In this document: one piece after another, positions 1-8,428 of the stretch
Numbering within the stretch: position 1 is the first letter of the stretch
How the letters are laid out: every line of letters starts with the position of its first letter
Assembly: GCA_028044295.1 (NCBI GenBank)
Contig: JAOFSE010000004.1
Location: 62,001-126,000, forward strand
Length of the DNA: 64,000 bases
Origin: Sulfurimonas sp.
GTDB lineage: Bacteria > Campylobacterota > Campylobacteria > Campylobacterales > Sulfurimonadaceae
Reading direction: 5' to 3'
Notes under the pieces: generated by a model
What the model saw: the letters and a program-made list of their open reading frames with translations, nothing else
Database searches by the model: none
What the model was told of the DNA's origin: nothing
Position numbers and translations under genes: made by a program

Positions 1-1
1 A

Positions 2-2491
2 GTTTTACAAGATTTAAAAAGTTCACTCAATACGAATAATACACTGATTTTAGAAGCACCTCCTGGAGCAGGAAAGAGTACTGTAGTACCTATCTCTTTA
101 CTCAAGGAAGCTTGGCTTGATGAGAAAATAATAATCATGCTAGAACCTCGTCGAGTTGCTGCTCGTATGGTTGCAACTCAAATGGCAAAAACTTTGGGTG
201 AAGATGTAGGACAAAGTGTAGGTTACCAAGTAAAGATGGATAGTTGTTTTTCTAAACAAACTAAAATACTAGTAGTAACAGAAGCCATTCTAGTACGTAA
301 ACTCCAGAGTAACCAAACCTTAGATGATATTGCTATGGTTATCTTTGATGAGTTTCATGAGAGAAGTATTCATACAGACTTATCTTTAGCACTATCCTTA
401 CAAGTGCAAGAGCTTCTTCGCGATGATTTAAAAATCTTGATTATGTCTGCTACACTTAATTCAGATGAGATTTCTTCTTTACTAGGTGACATTCCGGTTA
501 TCACTTCAAAAGGTAAGGTGTACGATGTCCAAAACATTTACCTAGATATCAAAACAAAACAACCAGATCCAAGATCACTAAATGCCCTACTTCTTAACAC
601 AACACTTAGAGCTATAAAAGAAAACGATGGAGATATATTAGTCTTTTTAGCAGGGGTTAAAGAGATAAGAAACTTACAAACCGCACTTTCAAACTCTTCT
701 ACATGTAGAGATGTTTTAGTACTACCGCTCTACTCATCTTTGCCAAAAAAAGAGCAAGACAGAGCGATAAACAAGTCTTCAAAAAGAAAGATAATACTAA
801 GTACAAATATCGCTCAAACATCGCTTACTATAGAGGGTGTCAAAGTAGTCATAGACTCAGGTCTAGAGAAACAATCACAATATAACTACTCAAATGCAAT
901 GGATCATTTAGAGTTAACATTTATCTCAAAAGATTCAGCTGTTCAAAGAGCCGGTCGTGCAGGTAGGCTTTCAAGTGGAGTATGTTACAAACTTTGGCAT
1001 GAGGGTAAGATTCTACTACAATCAACTAAACCTGAAATACTACGAGCAGATTTAACTTCACTTATGTTGGATTTAGCTTTATGGGGAGTTGAAGAGTTTA
1101 ACGAGTTAAAGTTCCTAGATGTCCCAAATGAAAAAATTATCCAAAACACTAAAGAGGTTTTACAAGAACTCGCTATGCTTGATGACTCCTTTAAAATCAC
1201 TAGTTTTGGAAAAGAGGCTCTTAGCTTAGGACTTCACCCAAGATTTGCTTATATGATTTTAAAAGCTAACGACTTAGGCTTTGCATATGAAGCCTGTCTC
1301 TTAGCATCACTACTGGGTGAAAAAGATATCTTCAAAAATTCTAGCAGAGACAGCGATATACTCTCAAGGTTCATACACCTTTTTGAGAAAGATTTTGACA
1401 ACGAGCACATAAATAGGTTCAAAGCCAAAGAGGTCATAACTGGAGCCGAGTTTTTTTACAAAAAGTTAAAAAGCATCACTAGAGTTGTAAACAAAAATAT
1501 TTCACTCAATCAAGAGATGATAAGCGTACTCCTTCTTTTTGCTTATCCTGACAGACTAGCACGTCGCAGAGCGAACAATGACAACAAATACATACTCAGT
1601 AATGGCAAGGGTGCAGTTCTACATGTAGAGGATTCTCTGTTTAATGAAGAGTACTTAGTGGTAGCAAACTTACATGCACAAGAGAGAGACTCCTTTATAA
1701 ACCAGGCACTGAGCATTAGCAAAGCTGACATAGAGGAGTACTTCTCTGTATTTATAATAAATAAAGAGTCCATCACTTACAACAAAGAAGCGAAGAAATT
1801 TGACATAAGAGAGAGTAGTTACTTTTTAAAATTACAACTTGATTCTAAAGCAGTTTCCTCATCAAACCAAGACTTTAAAAAACTACTTTTAGAGTTAGTA
1901 AAGACAGAGGGTTTAGAGATTTTGACTTGGAGTAAAAAAGCTACAAGACTTAAACACAGAGTAAATTTTTTAAACCTACATGTAGAGTTTGTAGACTTTA
2001 GTAATGAGGCATTACTTGGTAGTCTCGAGAGTTGGTTAGAACCATATCTTTCAGGTGTAACAACCATCAAAGCACTTGAAACTCTAGATGTTTACACTAT
2101 GTTACTCTCACTTATTTCCTGGGAAAAACAACAACTTTTAGACACTTTAGCACCTTTACATGTAGAAGTTCCTAGTGGCTCTAAAATACACATAGACTAC
2201 TCAGACTATGAAAAACCATCAATGAGCGTAAAGATACAAGAAGTTTTCGGACTGCACGAAACACCAAAGGTACTCAACAACACTTTGGCGCTACAAGTCC
2301 ACCTACTAACACCTGCGATGACTCCCATGCAGATAACCTATGATTTGAAAAGCTTTTGGGAAAACTCATACGCCGAAGTCAGAAAAGAAGTAAGAGGTAA
2401 ATACAAAAGACACTACTGGCCAGAAGACCCTTTTGAAGCTATAGCTACCAGTAAAACTAAAAAGCATATGATGAAGAACTTGAAAGAGTGA
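2..2491 (+). CDS. hrpB: ATP-dependent helicase HrpB, 5'-truncated by window edge
   Basis: Frame of ORF 137..2491 is open to base 2 and encodes Walker A APPGAGKST upstream of the called ATG; DEFHERS, SATLN, QRAGRAGR helicase motifs; HrpB-like C-terminus (YWPEDPFEA). Confidence 0.93.
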   Translation, partial: VLQDLKSSLNTNNTLILEAPPGAGKSTVVPISLLKEAWLDEKIIIMLEPRRVAARMVATQMAKTLGEDVGQSVGYQVKMDSCFSKQTKILVVTEAILVRKLQSNQTLDDIAMVIFDEFHERSIHTDLSLALSLQVQELLRDDLKILIMSATLNSDEISSLLGDIPVITSKGKVYDVQNIYLDIKTKQPDPRSLNALLLNTTLRAIKENDGDILVFLAGVKEIRNLQTALSNSSTCRDVLVLPLYSSLPKKEQDRAINKSSKRKIILSTNIAQTSLTIEGVKVVIDSGLEKQSQYNYSNAMDHLELTFISKDSAVQRAGRAGRLSSGVCYKLWHEGKILLQSTKPEILRADLTSLMLDLALWGVEEFNELKFLDVPNEKIIQNTKEVLQELAMLDDSFKITSFGKEALSLGLHPRFAYMILKANDLGFAYEACLLASLLGEKDIFKNSSRDSDILSRFIHLFEKDFDNEHINRFKAKEVITGAEFFYKKLKSITRVVNKNISLNQEMISVLLLFAYPDRLARRRANNDNKYILSNGKGAVLHVEDSLFNEEYLVVANLHAQERDSFINQALSISKADIEEYFSVFIINKESITYNKEAKKFDIRESSYFLKLQLDSKAVSSSNQDFKKLLLELVKTEGLEILTWSKKATRLKHRVNFLNLHVEFVDFSNEALLGSLESWLEPYLSGVTTIKALETLDVYTMLLSLISWEKQQLLDTLAPLHVEVPSGSKIHIDYSDYEKPSMSVKIQEVFGLHETPKVLNNTLALQVHLLTPAMTPMQITYDLKSFWENSYAEVRKEVRGKYKRHYWPEDPFEAIATSKTKKHMMKNLKE
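699..708. repeat. CTACATGTAG palindrome (within hrpB, STCR frame)
   Basis: Perfect copy read directly. Confidence 0.9.
1619..1628. repeat. CTACATGTAG palindrome (within hrpB, LHVE frame)
   Basis: Perfect copy. Confidence 0.9.
1976..1985. repeat. CTACATGTAG palindrome (within hrpB, LHVE frame)
   Basis: Perfect copy; a one-mismatch copy TTACATGTAG follows at 2156. Confidence 0.9.
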
Positions 2492-2549
2492 GTACTACTA
2501 TTCATTCCCTTTAATAAGCTAAATTACTGTATACTTCTCTTATAACTTT

Positions 2550-2882
2550 GAGTTATTTCATACTCGTAGGCAAGTAGGCCACTTTTATATAGTGGACTTA
2601 TCATTTTTACTTCGATTTATTTCACGATATCTATTCTTATCTTCTTCAGAAATAAGTTCTTTTGCACTATGTTTTATACATGTCGCAAGTCACGCCAACG
2701 ATAAACAGAAATTTCACTAACACCGAACCTTCTTTTTCTTGAACAGTACCCATTAAACACCTTAAGTAGCCATGTATTAAGGTAACGAATTTTATATACT
2801 GCTTTTCTCTTGAGGAAACCCTATACATATTTTGGTCATGAGTTTGGATATCTTCCAAATAAAGATGCATCTTCTTTTCCAC
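2550..2882 (-). pseudogene. Possible decayed transposase (OrfA-like HTH) remnant
   Basis: Minus-strand reading gives RKRRFGVSEISVYRWRDLRHV* then, in another frame, SAKELISEEDKNRYREINRSKNDKSTI*; HTH-like FGVSxxSVYRWR broken by stop/frameshift; no intact ORF. Confidence 0.35.
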
Positions 2883-2899
2883 CTACAAATAAGGTAATT

Positions 2900-3922
2900 A
2901 TGAAAATTGAAATTATTACAACACCAAATGAAGAACTTAAAGAGACAGGATTTGGAAGTATAAAAGCATGCAAAAATGTTTTACATTCCATCAATAATAT
3001 GGGGCATACCGTTGAACTCACTATCTGTAAATCACTTCAAGATTTAAAAGATGTTGTGCAGAGAAAACCGGACCTAGTTATCTTAGCCGTAAAGTATATT
3101 GTACTTAATGACATAGAAAATATTTGGTTATCAGAATATTTTGCAAAAAATGGTATTAACCATTCTGGTTCATCAAGAGAAACATTAAAGTATGACTCCG
3201 ATAAAGTACTTGCAAAATCTTTTTTAAGAAACAAAGGTATCAATACTGCAAAATACTTCACTGCAATTCCGGGAGAATACAAATCAACTTTTGATTTACC
3301 AACGGGCTATCCTCTTTTCATAAAACCACTCAATGCTGCAAATGGGAATGGTATTGATGATTTATCACTAGTAAATAATTTTGAAGAGTTTCAAAGTAAA
3401 GTACTCTCCTTATATGAGTCGTATGATGCTCCAGTACTAGTCGAAGAGTATATAAGTGGTCAAGAGTTTACTGTTGCAATCATTCAAACAAAGGATGATG
3501 GTTTAATTGTATCTGCTCTTGAAATAATAGCACCAGAATCAAGTAATGGTCTAAGAATTTTAGGAGAAAAAGTAAAAAGAGATGACACTGAAGTACTTAG
3601 AAAAACTAAAGACAATTTAATGATGGACAGAGTGAAAACACTTGCTATAGATGCTTATATTGAACTAGGTATAAGGGACTATGGACGAATTGATGTTAAA
3701 ACTAATAAGTATGGACACTGTTTTTTCATGGAAGTTAACTTAGTTCCAGGCATGGGAAATGGTTCAAGTTATTTTCCTATTGCCTGTGCATTAGAGCATA
3801 ATTTAAGTTACTATGATGTAATCAAACTAATCGTAGATAAAGGTATAAGTAGAGTACCATCAAATATTCCACTCCAAAAGCCACTACTGATAGATTCTGT
3901 TGAATTAGCGCCAGTAATATAA
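2900..3922 (+). CDS. ATP-grasp ligase, D-alanine--D-alanine ligase-like
   Basis: GYPLFIKPLNAANGNGI, VLVEEYISGQEFTV, FFMEVNLVPGMGNGS motifs; start at ATG 2900 preferred over 2810 because of preceding aaggtaatt. Confidence 0.82.
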   Translation: MKIEIITTPNEELKETGFGSIKACKNVLHSINNMGHTVELTICKSLQDLKDVVQRKPDLVILAVKYIVLNDIENIWLSEYFAKNGINHSGSSRETLKYDSDKVLAKSFLRNKGINTAKYFTAIPGEYKSTFDLPTGYPLFIKPLNAANGNGIDDLSLVNNFEEFQSKVLSLYESYDAPVLVEEYISGQEFTVAIIQTKDDGLIVSALEIIAPESSNGLRILGEKVKRDDTEVLRKTKDNLMMDRVKTLAIDAYIELGIRDYGRIDVKTNKYGHCFFMEVNLVPGMGNGSSYFPIACALEHNLSYYDVIKLIVDKGISRVPSNIPLQKPLLIDSVELAPVI

Positions 3923-3938
3923 TAAGTAATATACATAA

Positions 3939-4661
3939 ATGAAACAGATAAGCAACAATGTATTTTGCGATGATTATATATCTAACTTGAAACTTGATAC
4001 AAAACTCATGGCAAATCCATATTATGATTATCCATATCTTATAATCAAAAACTTTTTTTCAAAATCTATTTGTAATGATATAGCTAATTATACTTTTAAT
4101 GCTTCAGAGGTCCATAAAGCTCAAGTAAAGACTAGGCTGTTAAGTAGTGTGGTTGCTCCTAGTATAGATGAGTCTATTCGCAAGACTGCAATACATACAC
4201 TGCCAAATATATTTTTAGATATGTATGAAGAAAACTTCAAAGTTCATCAGGCAAAAATTGAAGATTATTTCTCTCTTGCACTGACTACATCTACAAAAGT
4301 ACAAACACTAGAATATACAAAGGGCTCGTTTTATATAAAGCATGCTGATGACTCAAGCGAACTTGTTAATAAAAATGGTCAAACTGTTGGTTTTACACAG
4401 GTGGCACCTCTACGTAAACTATCTAGCATACTATTTTCAACTTCACATGATACACACACTAGTGACATACATAGCTTTAAGGGTGGTGAATTACTCTTTA
4501 ATTATCTATTTGATAAAGAAGGTAATCAGGTAAAAATTTATCCTGAAGCAGGAGATATGATTGTCTTTCCTAGTAATCCAATATATAGCCATGAGGTTCT
4601 TCATGTAGATGATGGGTATAGACTTAGTTTGGTTCAATGGCATAATGCAATTATTAACTAA
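3939..4661 (+). CDS. 2OG-Fe(II) oxygenase (prolyl-4-hydroxylase-like fold)
   Basis: HxD (IKHADDSS), GGELLF, EAGDMIVFPSN, distal H and R (SHEVLHVDDGYRLSLVQW). Confidence 0.75.
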   Translation: MKQISNNVFCDDYISNLKLDTKLMANPYYDYPYLIIKNFFSKSICNDIANYTFNASEVHKAQVKTRLLSSVVAPSIDESIRKTAIHTLPNIFLDMYEENFKVHQAKIEDYFSLALTTSTKVQTLEYTKGSFYIKHADDSSELVNKNGQTVGFTQVAPLRKLSSILFSTSHDTHTSDIHSFKGGELLFNYLFDKEGNQVKIYPEAGDMIVFPSNPIYSHEVLHVDDGYRLSLVQWHNAIIN

Positions 4662-4682
4662 AACACTTAAAGGAAATATAAC

Positions 4683-4961
4683 TTGTTTAATTTTTTTAGA
4701 GAAATAAAAGATAAAGAAACAAAAAAAACAAAACTACAGAATCGTTTACTCGATATTAGAATAGGTAGACAGTATGCTAGAGGAGAGGACATGGGTGGCA
4801 ATACCTATGAATGTTTTAATAATACAGCAGAAGTTGTTTATAATCGTTCAATTGAAAATTCCGATGATTTAAAAGATGTTAATAAATCATATTTTATAGA
4901 AGGTTACAATGCCCAAACAGAAGCATTATATCGGGTAGTCAAGCTTAAGTTGAGAAGGTAA
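4683..4961 (+). CDS. Small hypothetical protein (92 aa, TTG start)
   Basis: Follows 3939..4661 by about 20 nt with RBS-like aaagga before TTG. Confidence 0.5.
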   Translation: MFNFFREIKDKETKKTKLQNRLLDIRIGRQYARGEDMGGNTYECFNNTAEVVYNRSIENSDDLKDVNKSYFIEGYNAQTEALYRVVKLKLRR

Positions 4962-5087
4962 AGGGCTCAGATTCGCAAAACTGGAATGTCTTATGAAGTG
5001 CAATACTTAGGTATATACCATTGTACTATCCAGCAAAATAAAATACCTTTTTTGTTACAATACCATACGAGATAAATAAGGAATATA

Positions 5088-5561
5088 ATGAAAGATTTTT
5101 CAATACTAAAGCGTAATTTAGAAACATTTTTAGAAATATGTATGCAAAAAACAAAAGAAGAAAAAACTACCAAAAGGTCAAAGCCCTCAAACATAAGAGG
5201 AACAATAAAAGGTTTCAATCTTACAGCAAATTTTGGTTCAGGTAAAGGTGCTAAAAGACCATTGTTAGCATTTTTAAAAGATGAGAACACCATATCTAAT
5301 GGTATCTACCCATTAATTATATTTGAACCATCGTTCAATGAGTTAATAGTATGTAAAGGTATTAGTTTTGATAACAAACCAAATACTAAATGGATAAAAA
5401 ATGTCAGGTCTGATATAAATTTTAAAAACACTAAGTACAAAGATGGTCTAAGAACAAATAGTTATTTTAGAAGTTCATACTCAACTACTAACTTGACAGA
5501 TACTACAATTGAAAATATCCAAAAAGATTTAGAAAGTATTATGAATGACTATCCCAACTAA
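5088..5561 (+). CDS. Stand-alone McrB N-terminal domain-like protein (MrcB_N/DUF3578-like)
   Basis: FGSGKGAKRPLLAFLKDENTISNGIYPLIIFEPSFNELIVCKGISFDNKPNTKW ... LESIMNDY resembles recalled E. coli McrB N-terminus (FGYGNFTSIPWFAFLGEGQEASNGIYPVILYYKDFDELVLAYGISDTNEPHAQW ... LDNIINDY); ORF ends with no AAA+ domain. Confidence 0.78.
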   Translation: MKDFSILKRNLETFLEICMQKTKEEKTTKRSKPSNIRGTIKGFNLTANFGSGKGAKRPLLAFLKDENTISNGIYPLIIFEPSFNELIVCKGISFDNKPNTKWIKNVRSDINFKNTKYKDGLRTNSYFRSSYSTTNLTDTTIENIQKDLESIMNDYPN

Positions 5562-5568
5562 ATAATTT

Positions 5569-5578
5569 CTACATGTAG
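5569..5578. repeat. CTACATGTAG palindrome (intergenic)
   Basis: Perfect copy 8 nt after the McrB-NTD stop codon. Confidence 0.9.
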
Positions 5579-5667
5579 ATATATAAAAATGACATTTTGC
5601 AATAAATTTAAACCTATACTAAATAATTGAATATTATTCCCAATTACAAAAGGTTTAAAGGCTAAAA

Positions 5668-5994
5668 ATGAATGGAATAATCATGGTTACATATAGAATT
5701 CTGTGTAATGGGGATTTAAATAAAGATATATCTCTAGACGAGTTACTTTTGAACGAAAAGGTGGCTAAAGCTATAAAAAGTGAATTTGCCAAGGGTTTTA
5801 GAAATATAGCCCTACTCTCTACTAGTACAGATGCATCTTTAAGGATTGAAACTTCCAAAGAGCTATATTCATTTGAGGTCGCTAAAAATGACTTTGCAGA
5901 TATACTAGTACTAGCGGAGGAAGACGCCGCAATTAAAAAGTTACTAAAAAAAGACTGTGAACGTGTAGAGTTGGTTAATATTGAGACTTTGTAG
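5668..5994 (+). CDS. Hypothetical protein (108 aa)
   Basis: ORF track; preceded by aaaggtttaaagg. Confidence 0.5.
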   Translation: MNGIIMVTYRILCNGDLNKDISLDELLLNEKVAKAIKSEFAKGFRNIALLSTSTDASLRIETSKELYSFEVAKNDFADILVLAEEDAAIKKLLKKDCERVELVNIETL

Positions 5995-6127
5995 TAGACG
6001 TATCTGCATCTGTCTCTTGTATTTCATCACTGTTTTGAGTTAACTTTTTCTTACGCTTTTCTTCTTTTTTTTTCTCTTTTTCGAGCTCACGAGCTCGTTT
6101 CTCATAACTATAGTTTGTTTTTGCCAT
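5975..6127 (-). CDS. Small charged protein (50 aa) not in the supplied ORF track
   Basis: Read directly: MAKTNYSYEKRARELEKEKKKEEKRKKKLTQNSDEIQETDADTSTTKSQY*; upstream aagaaggttac on minus strand. Confidence 0.6.
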   Translation of the reverse strand: MAKTNYSYEKRARELEKEKKKEEKRKKKLTQNSDEIQETDADTSTTKSQY

Positions 6128-6262
6128 TAGTAACCTTCTTTTTGTATTTGCTAAATCATAGTGCTGTAGTGTAGCGAGTTTTATTACCTCTGTTGTTTAC
6201 TTTACATAGCAACTAAGAAATTTATATGTTTTGTGTACAATACTCGGATATAAGGATTTTTC

Positions 6263-7015
6263 ATGAAAAAACTACAAAAGAACGACATCGCGATGTTTAT
6301 AGATTGCGATAATGTTAGTTCTAAGTATATAGAAAGTATATTTGAAGATTTGTCGCAGTACGGAACTGTAAATATTCGACGAGCTTATGGAAATTGGAAA
6401 GACAAAAAACTTATTGGCTGGGAAAAAGTTTTACACGAATACAACATTAAACCTATTCAGCAGTTTGCTTACACAAAAGGGAAAAATGCTACAGATATAG
6501 CTATGATAATTGATATTATGGACATTCTTTACTCCAAAGATCTTGCAGCCATCGTTCTCATAACAAGTGACAGTGATTTTACTCCTATTGTTACAAGAAT
6601 ACTGTCTGATGGACTAACCGTTTATGGATATGGTGAGTCCAAAACTCCTATGCCCTTTGTAAACGCATGTTCTCAATTTATATATGTTGAAAAATTAAGT
6701 GGTTTACAAGATGATAAAATAGTAGAAGATGATAATATTACTAATTATGTTGGAAATAACTATGATATACGAAAAGACTATAAACTTATTAACTTACTTA
6801 AACAAGGTGTTGAAATAACAGCAGATGAACAAGGCTGGGCAGATGTTAAAGATATGTCAATGTATATAAGAAAAAACTCTTCTTTTTCACAAATTAACTA
6901 TGGTTTTAAAAAGATGAGTGATCTTATCAAAGCGTTAGACTTATTTGATATGGAATACTTTGGAGAAAGAAAAACTCAACTAATGATTAGAATAAGAGCC
7001 AAGAAAAACAATTAA
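6263..7015 (+). CDS. NYN domain (LabA/DUF88-like) predicted RNase with C-terminal OST-HTH/LOTUS domain
   Basis: AMFIDCDNVSSKY, KNATDIAMIIDIMDILYS, LITSDSDFTPIV; C-terminal DEQGWADVKDMSMYIRKNSSFSQINYGFKKMSDLIKAL. Confidence 0.85.
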   Translation: MKKLQKNDIAMFIDCDNVSSKYIESIFEDLSQYGTVNIRRAYGNWKDKKLIGWEKVLHEYNIKPIQQFAYTKGKNATDIAMIIDIMDILYSKDLAAIVLITSDSDFTPIVTRILSDGLTVYGYGESKTPMPFVNACSQFIYVEKLSGLQDDKIVEDDNITNYVGNNYDIRKDYKLINLLKQGVEITADEQGWADVKDMSMYIRKNSSFSQINYGFKKMSDLIKALDLFDMEYFGERKTQLMIRIRAKKNN

Positions 7016-7020
7016 CCTAC

Positions 7021-7323
7021 ATGATTAACTTCTCTTTTGACCTGACCTATTTTCAAATATATCTGATTACAGTAAGTCTATTCTCCTTTTGGCTCTACAG
7101 TTATGACAAGCTCATAGCTCTTGGTGTCACTAAAAACACTTCAAGAGTATCAGAGTTCAAACTTTTACTCTCTTCGCTGTCAGGCGGTTCTATTGGTTCG
7201 TTAGTAGCTATGTTCCTTCTTAGACACAAAATAAAAAAAACATCTTTTGTAGTTAAGTATACTCTTGTTATTTTATTACAGTTTGTGCTAATATTTTTTA
7301 TTTACAAGGGTTTTGAGTTTTGA
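7021..7323 (+). CDS. DUF1294-like small membrane protein
   Basis: YDKLIALGVTKNTSRVSEFKLLLSSLSGGSIGSLVAMFLLRHKIKKTSF. Confidence 0.75.
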   Translation: MINFSFDLTYFQIYLITVSLFSFWLYSYDKLIALGVTKNTSRVSEFKLLLSSLSGGSIGSLVAMFLLRHKIKKTSFVVKYTLVILLQFVLIFFIYKGFEF

Positions 7324-7604
7324 GCTATGAATTTGAAGAAGATGAAGAACCCACTTGGCTAGTAAAACAAAGAGAAAATGCCCTACTCACTGAGAGCGCT
7401 TATGCTAAAAATGAGAAGGTACTTTACAAGCTAGGCGACCAGGTTGGAAACTTTTTGTTTGTGAAGTACAACAAGGCAAAAAATAGAGCTACATTTGAGT
7501 GTCAAGATTGTGGAAGAAAATTTACGTATAATATCTACTCAATTAAAAATAAAAAAAGGTGTAAGTGGTACAAATTTCATGACAGAAAATTCAATAAAAA
7601 ATAA
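7320..7604 (+). CDS. Small protein with CxxC, zinc-ribbon-like
   Basis: FECQDCGRKFTYNIYSIKNKKRCKW; TTG start overlapping previous stop. Confidence 0.5.
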   Translation: MSYEFEEDEEPTWLVKQRENALLTESAYAKNEKVLYKLGDQVGNFLFVKYNKAKNRATFECQDCGRKFTYNIYSIKNKKRCKWYKFHDRKFNKK

Positions 7605-7929
7605 AAATGCGATTCAAACTTTTTTAGAGTATAACGGCATAGACCCAGAGACAGCAATGGGTCAAGACAACCAACTTGAAACGAGATACTTTGTTGGTGA
7701 GAGCAGAAAATTTTCAGATGTAACAAGAATAGGTTTTAACATTATTGGTACTAACGACATAAATGTTTACATGTACGAAATAAATCATATTGAATTTGAA
7801 ACAGAGTTCAAGGTTACCGAACAAACATTTGTGTTTGATGAAGAGTTTGATACTTTAACAATCACTGGTGACAATTCATCAAAGCATGGAGCTTATAAAA
7901 TCATTATCAGCAGTATCTATCTAGATTAA
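7579..7929 (+). CDS. Hypothetical protein
   Basis: ORF 7495..7929; internal ATG 7579 more likely start. Confidence 0.5.
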   Translation: MTENSIKNKNAIQTFLEYNGIDPETAMGQDNQLETRYFVGESRKFSDVTRIGFNIIGTNDINVYMYEINHIEFETEFKVTEQTFVFDEEFDTLTITGDNSSKHGAYKIIISSIYLD

Positions 7930-7931
7930 AA

Positions 7932-8426
7932 ATGTTTAACAAAAAGCTGGAAGTATTTTTTATAGCACTAGTGGTAGTAGCACTTCTCTACCTAGCGAAC
8001 AATATATACATGTCTAATCAGTTTAAAAACAATGATATTCCAGATAGCTATAAAACGAGACTCAAAAACAAAGAGACTGAGGTTTTAAACCAAATGCAAA
8101 AGCACTATGGTCTCAAGCTAAATATCCCCATGATAGTTACTGATAAGTTTAAAGGTAGGTTATATGGTTTAACATCATATAAAAATGGTGAAATCAAAAT
8201 CTATCTAAACAAAAAAGTGATGCAAGAGAGTATGGACTATGTTGTTGAAAGTGTTATAGCACATGAGTATGCACACGCACTCATGTTTAAACTAGGAAAA
8301 AGAGCTCATAAAAAAGATGGTCACTCAATTGAGTGGCAAGAGACATGTGTGAAACTTGGTGGTCGTGACTGCCAACAGTACGTAGACCAACAAGAGATAG
8401 TTATGTCGAAGATGCCATTTCAGTAA
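7932..8426 (+). CDS. SprT-like zinc metallopeptidase, membrane-anchored
   Basis: N-terminal TM segment; VIAHEYAHALMF (HExxH), W-x-E region SIEWQE. Confidence 0.75.
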   Translation: MFNKKLEVFFIALVVVALLYLANNIYMSNQFKNNDIPDSYKTRLKNKETEVLNQMQKHYGLKLNIPMIVTDKFKGRLYGLTSYKNGEIKIYLNKKVMQESMDYVVESVIAHEYAHALMFKLGKRAHKKDGHSIEWQETCVKLGGRDCQQYVDQQEIVMSKMPFQ

Positions 8427-8428
8427 AC

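Noticed and set aside
985-2070. Minus-strand ORFs (985..1200, 1249..1437, 1543..1776, 1819..2070) in the ORF track
   Set aside because: Antisense to the strongly supported hrpB reading frame; low-complexity Ser/Leu-rich translations typical of shadow ORFs.
2810-2899. Upstream ATG for the ATP-grasp gene giving a 30-aa extension
   Set aside because: Extension (MRKPYTYFGHEFGYLPNKDASSFPPTNKVI) does not look like the family N-terminus; ATG 2900 with RBS starts directly at the MKIEIITTPN strand.
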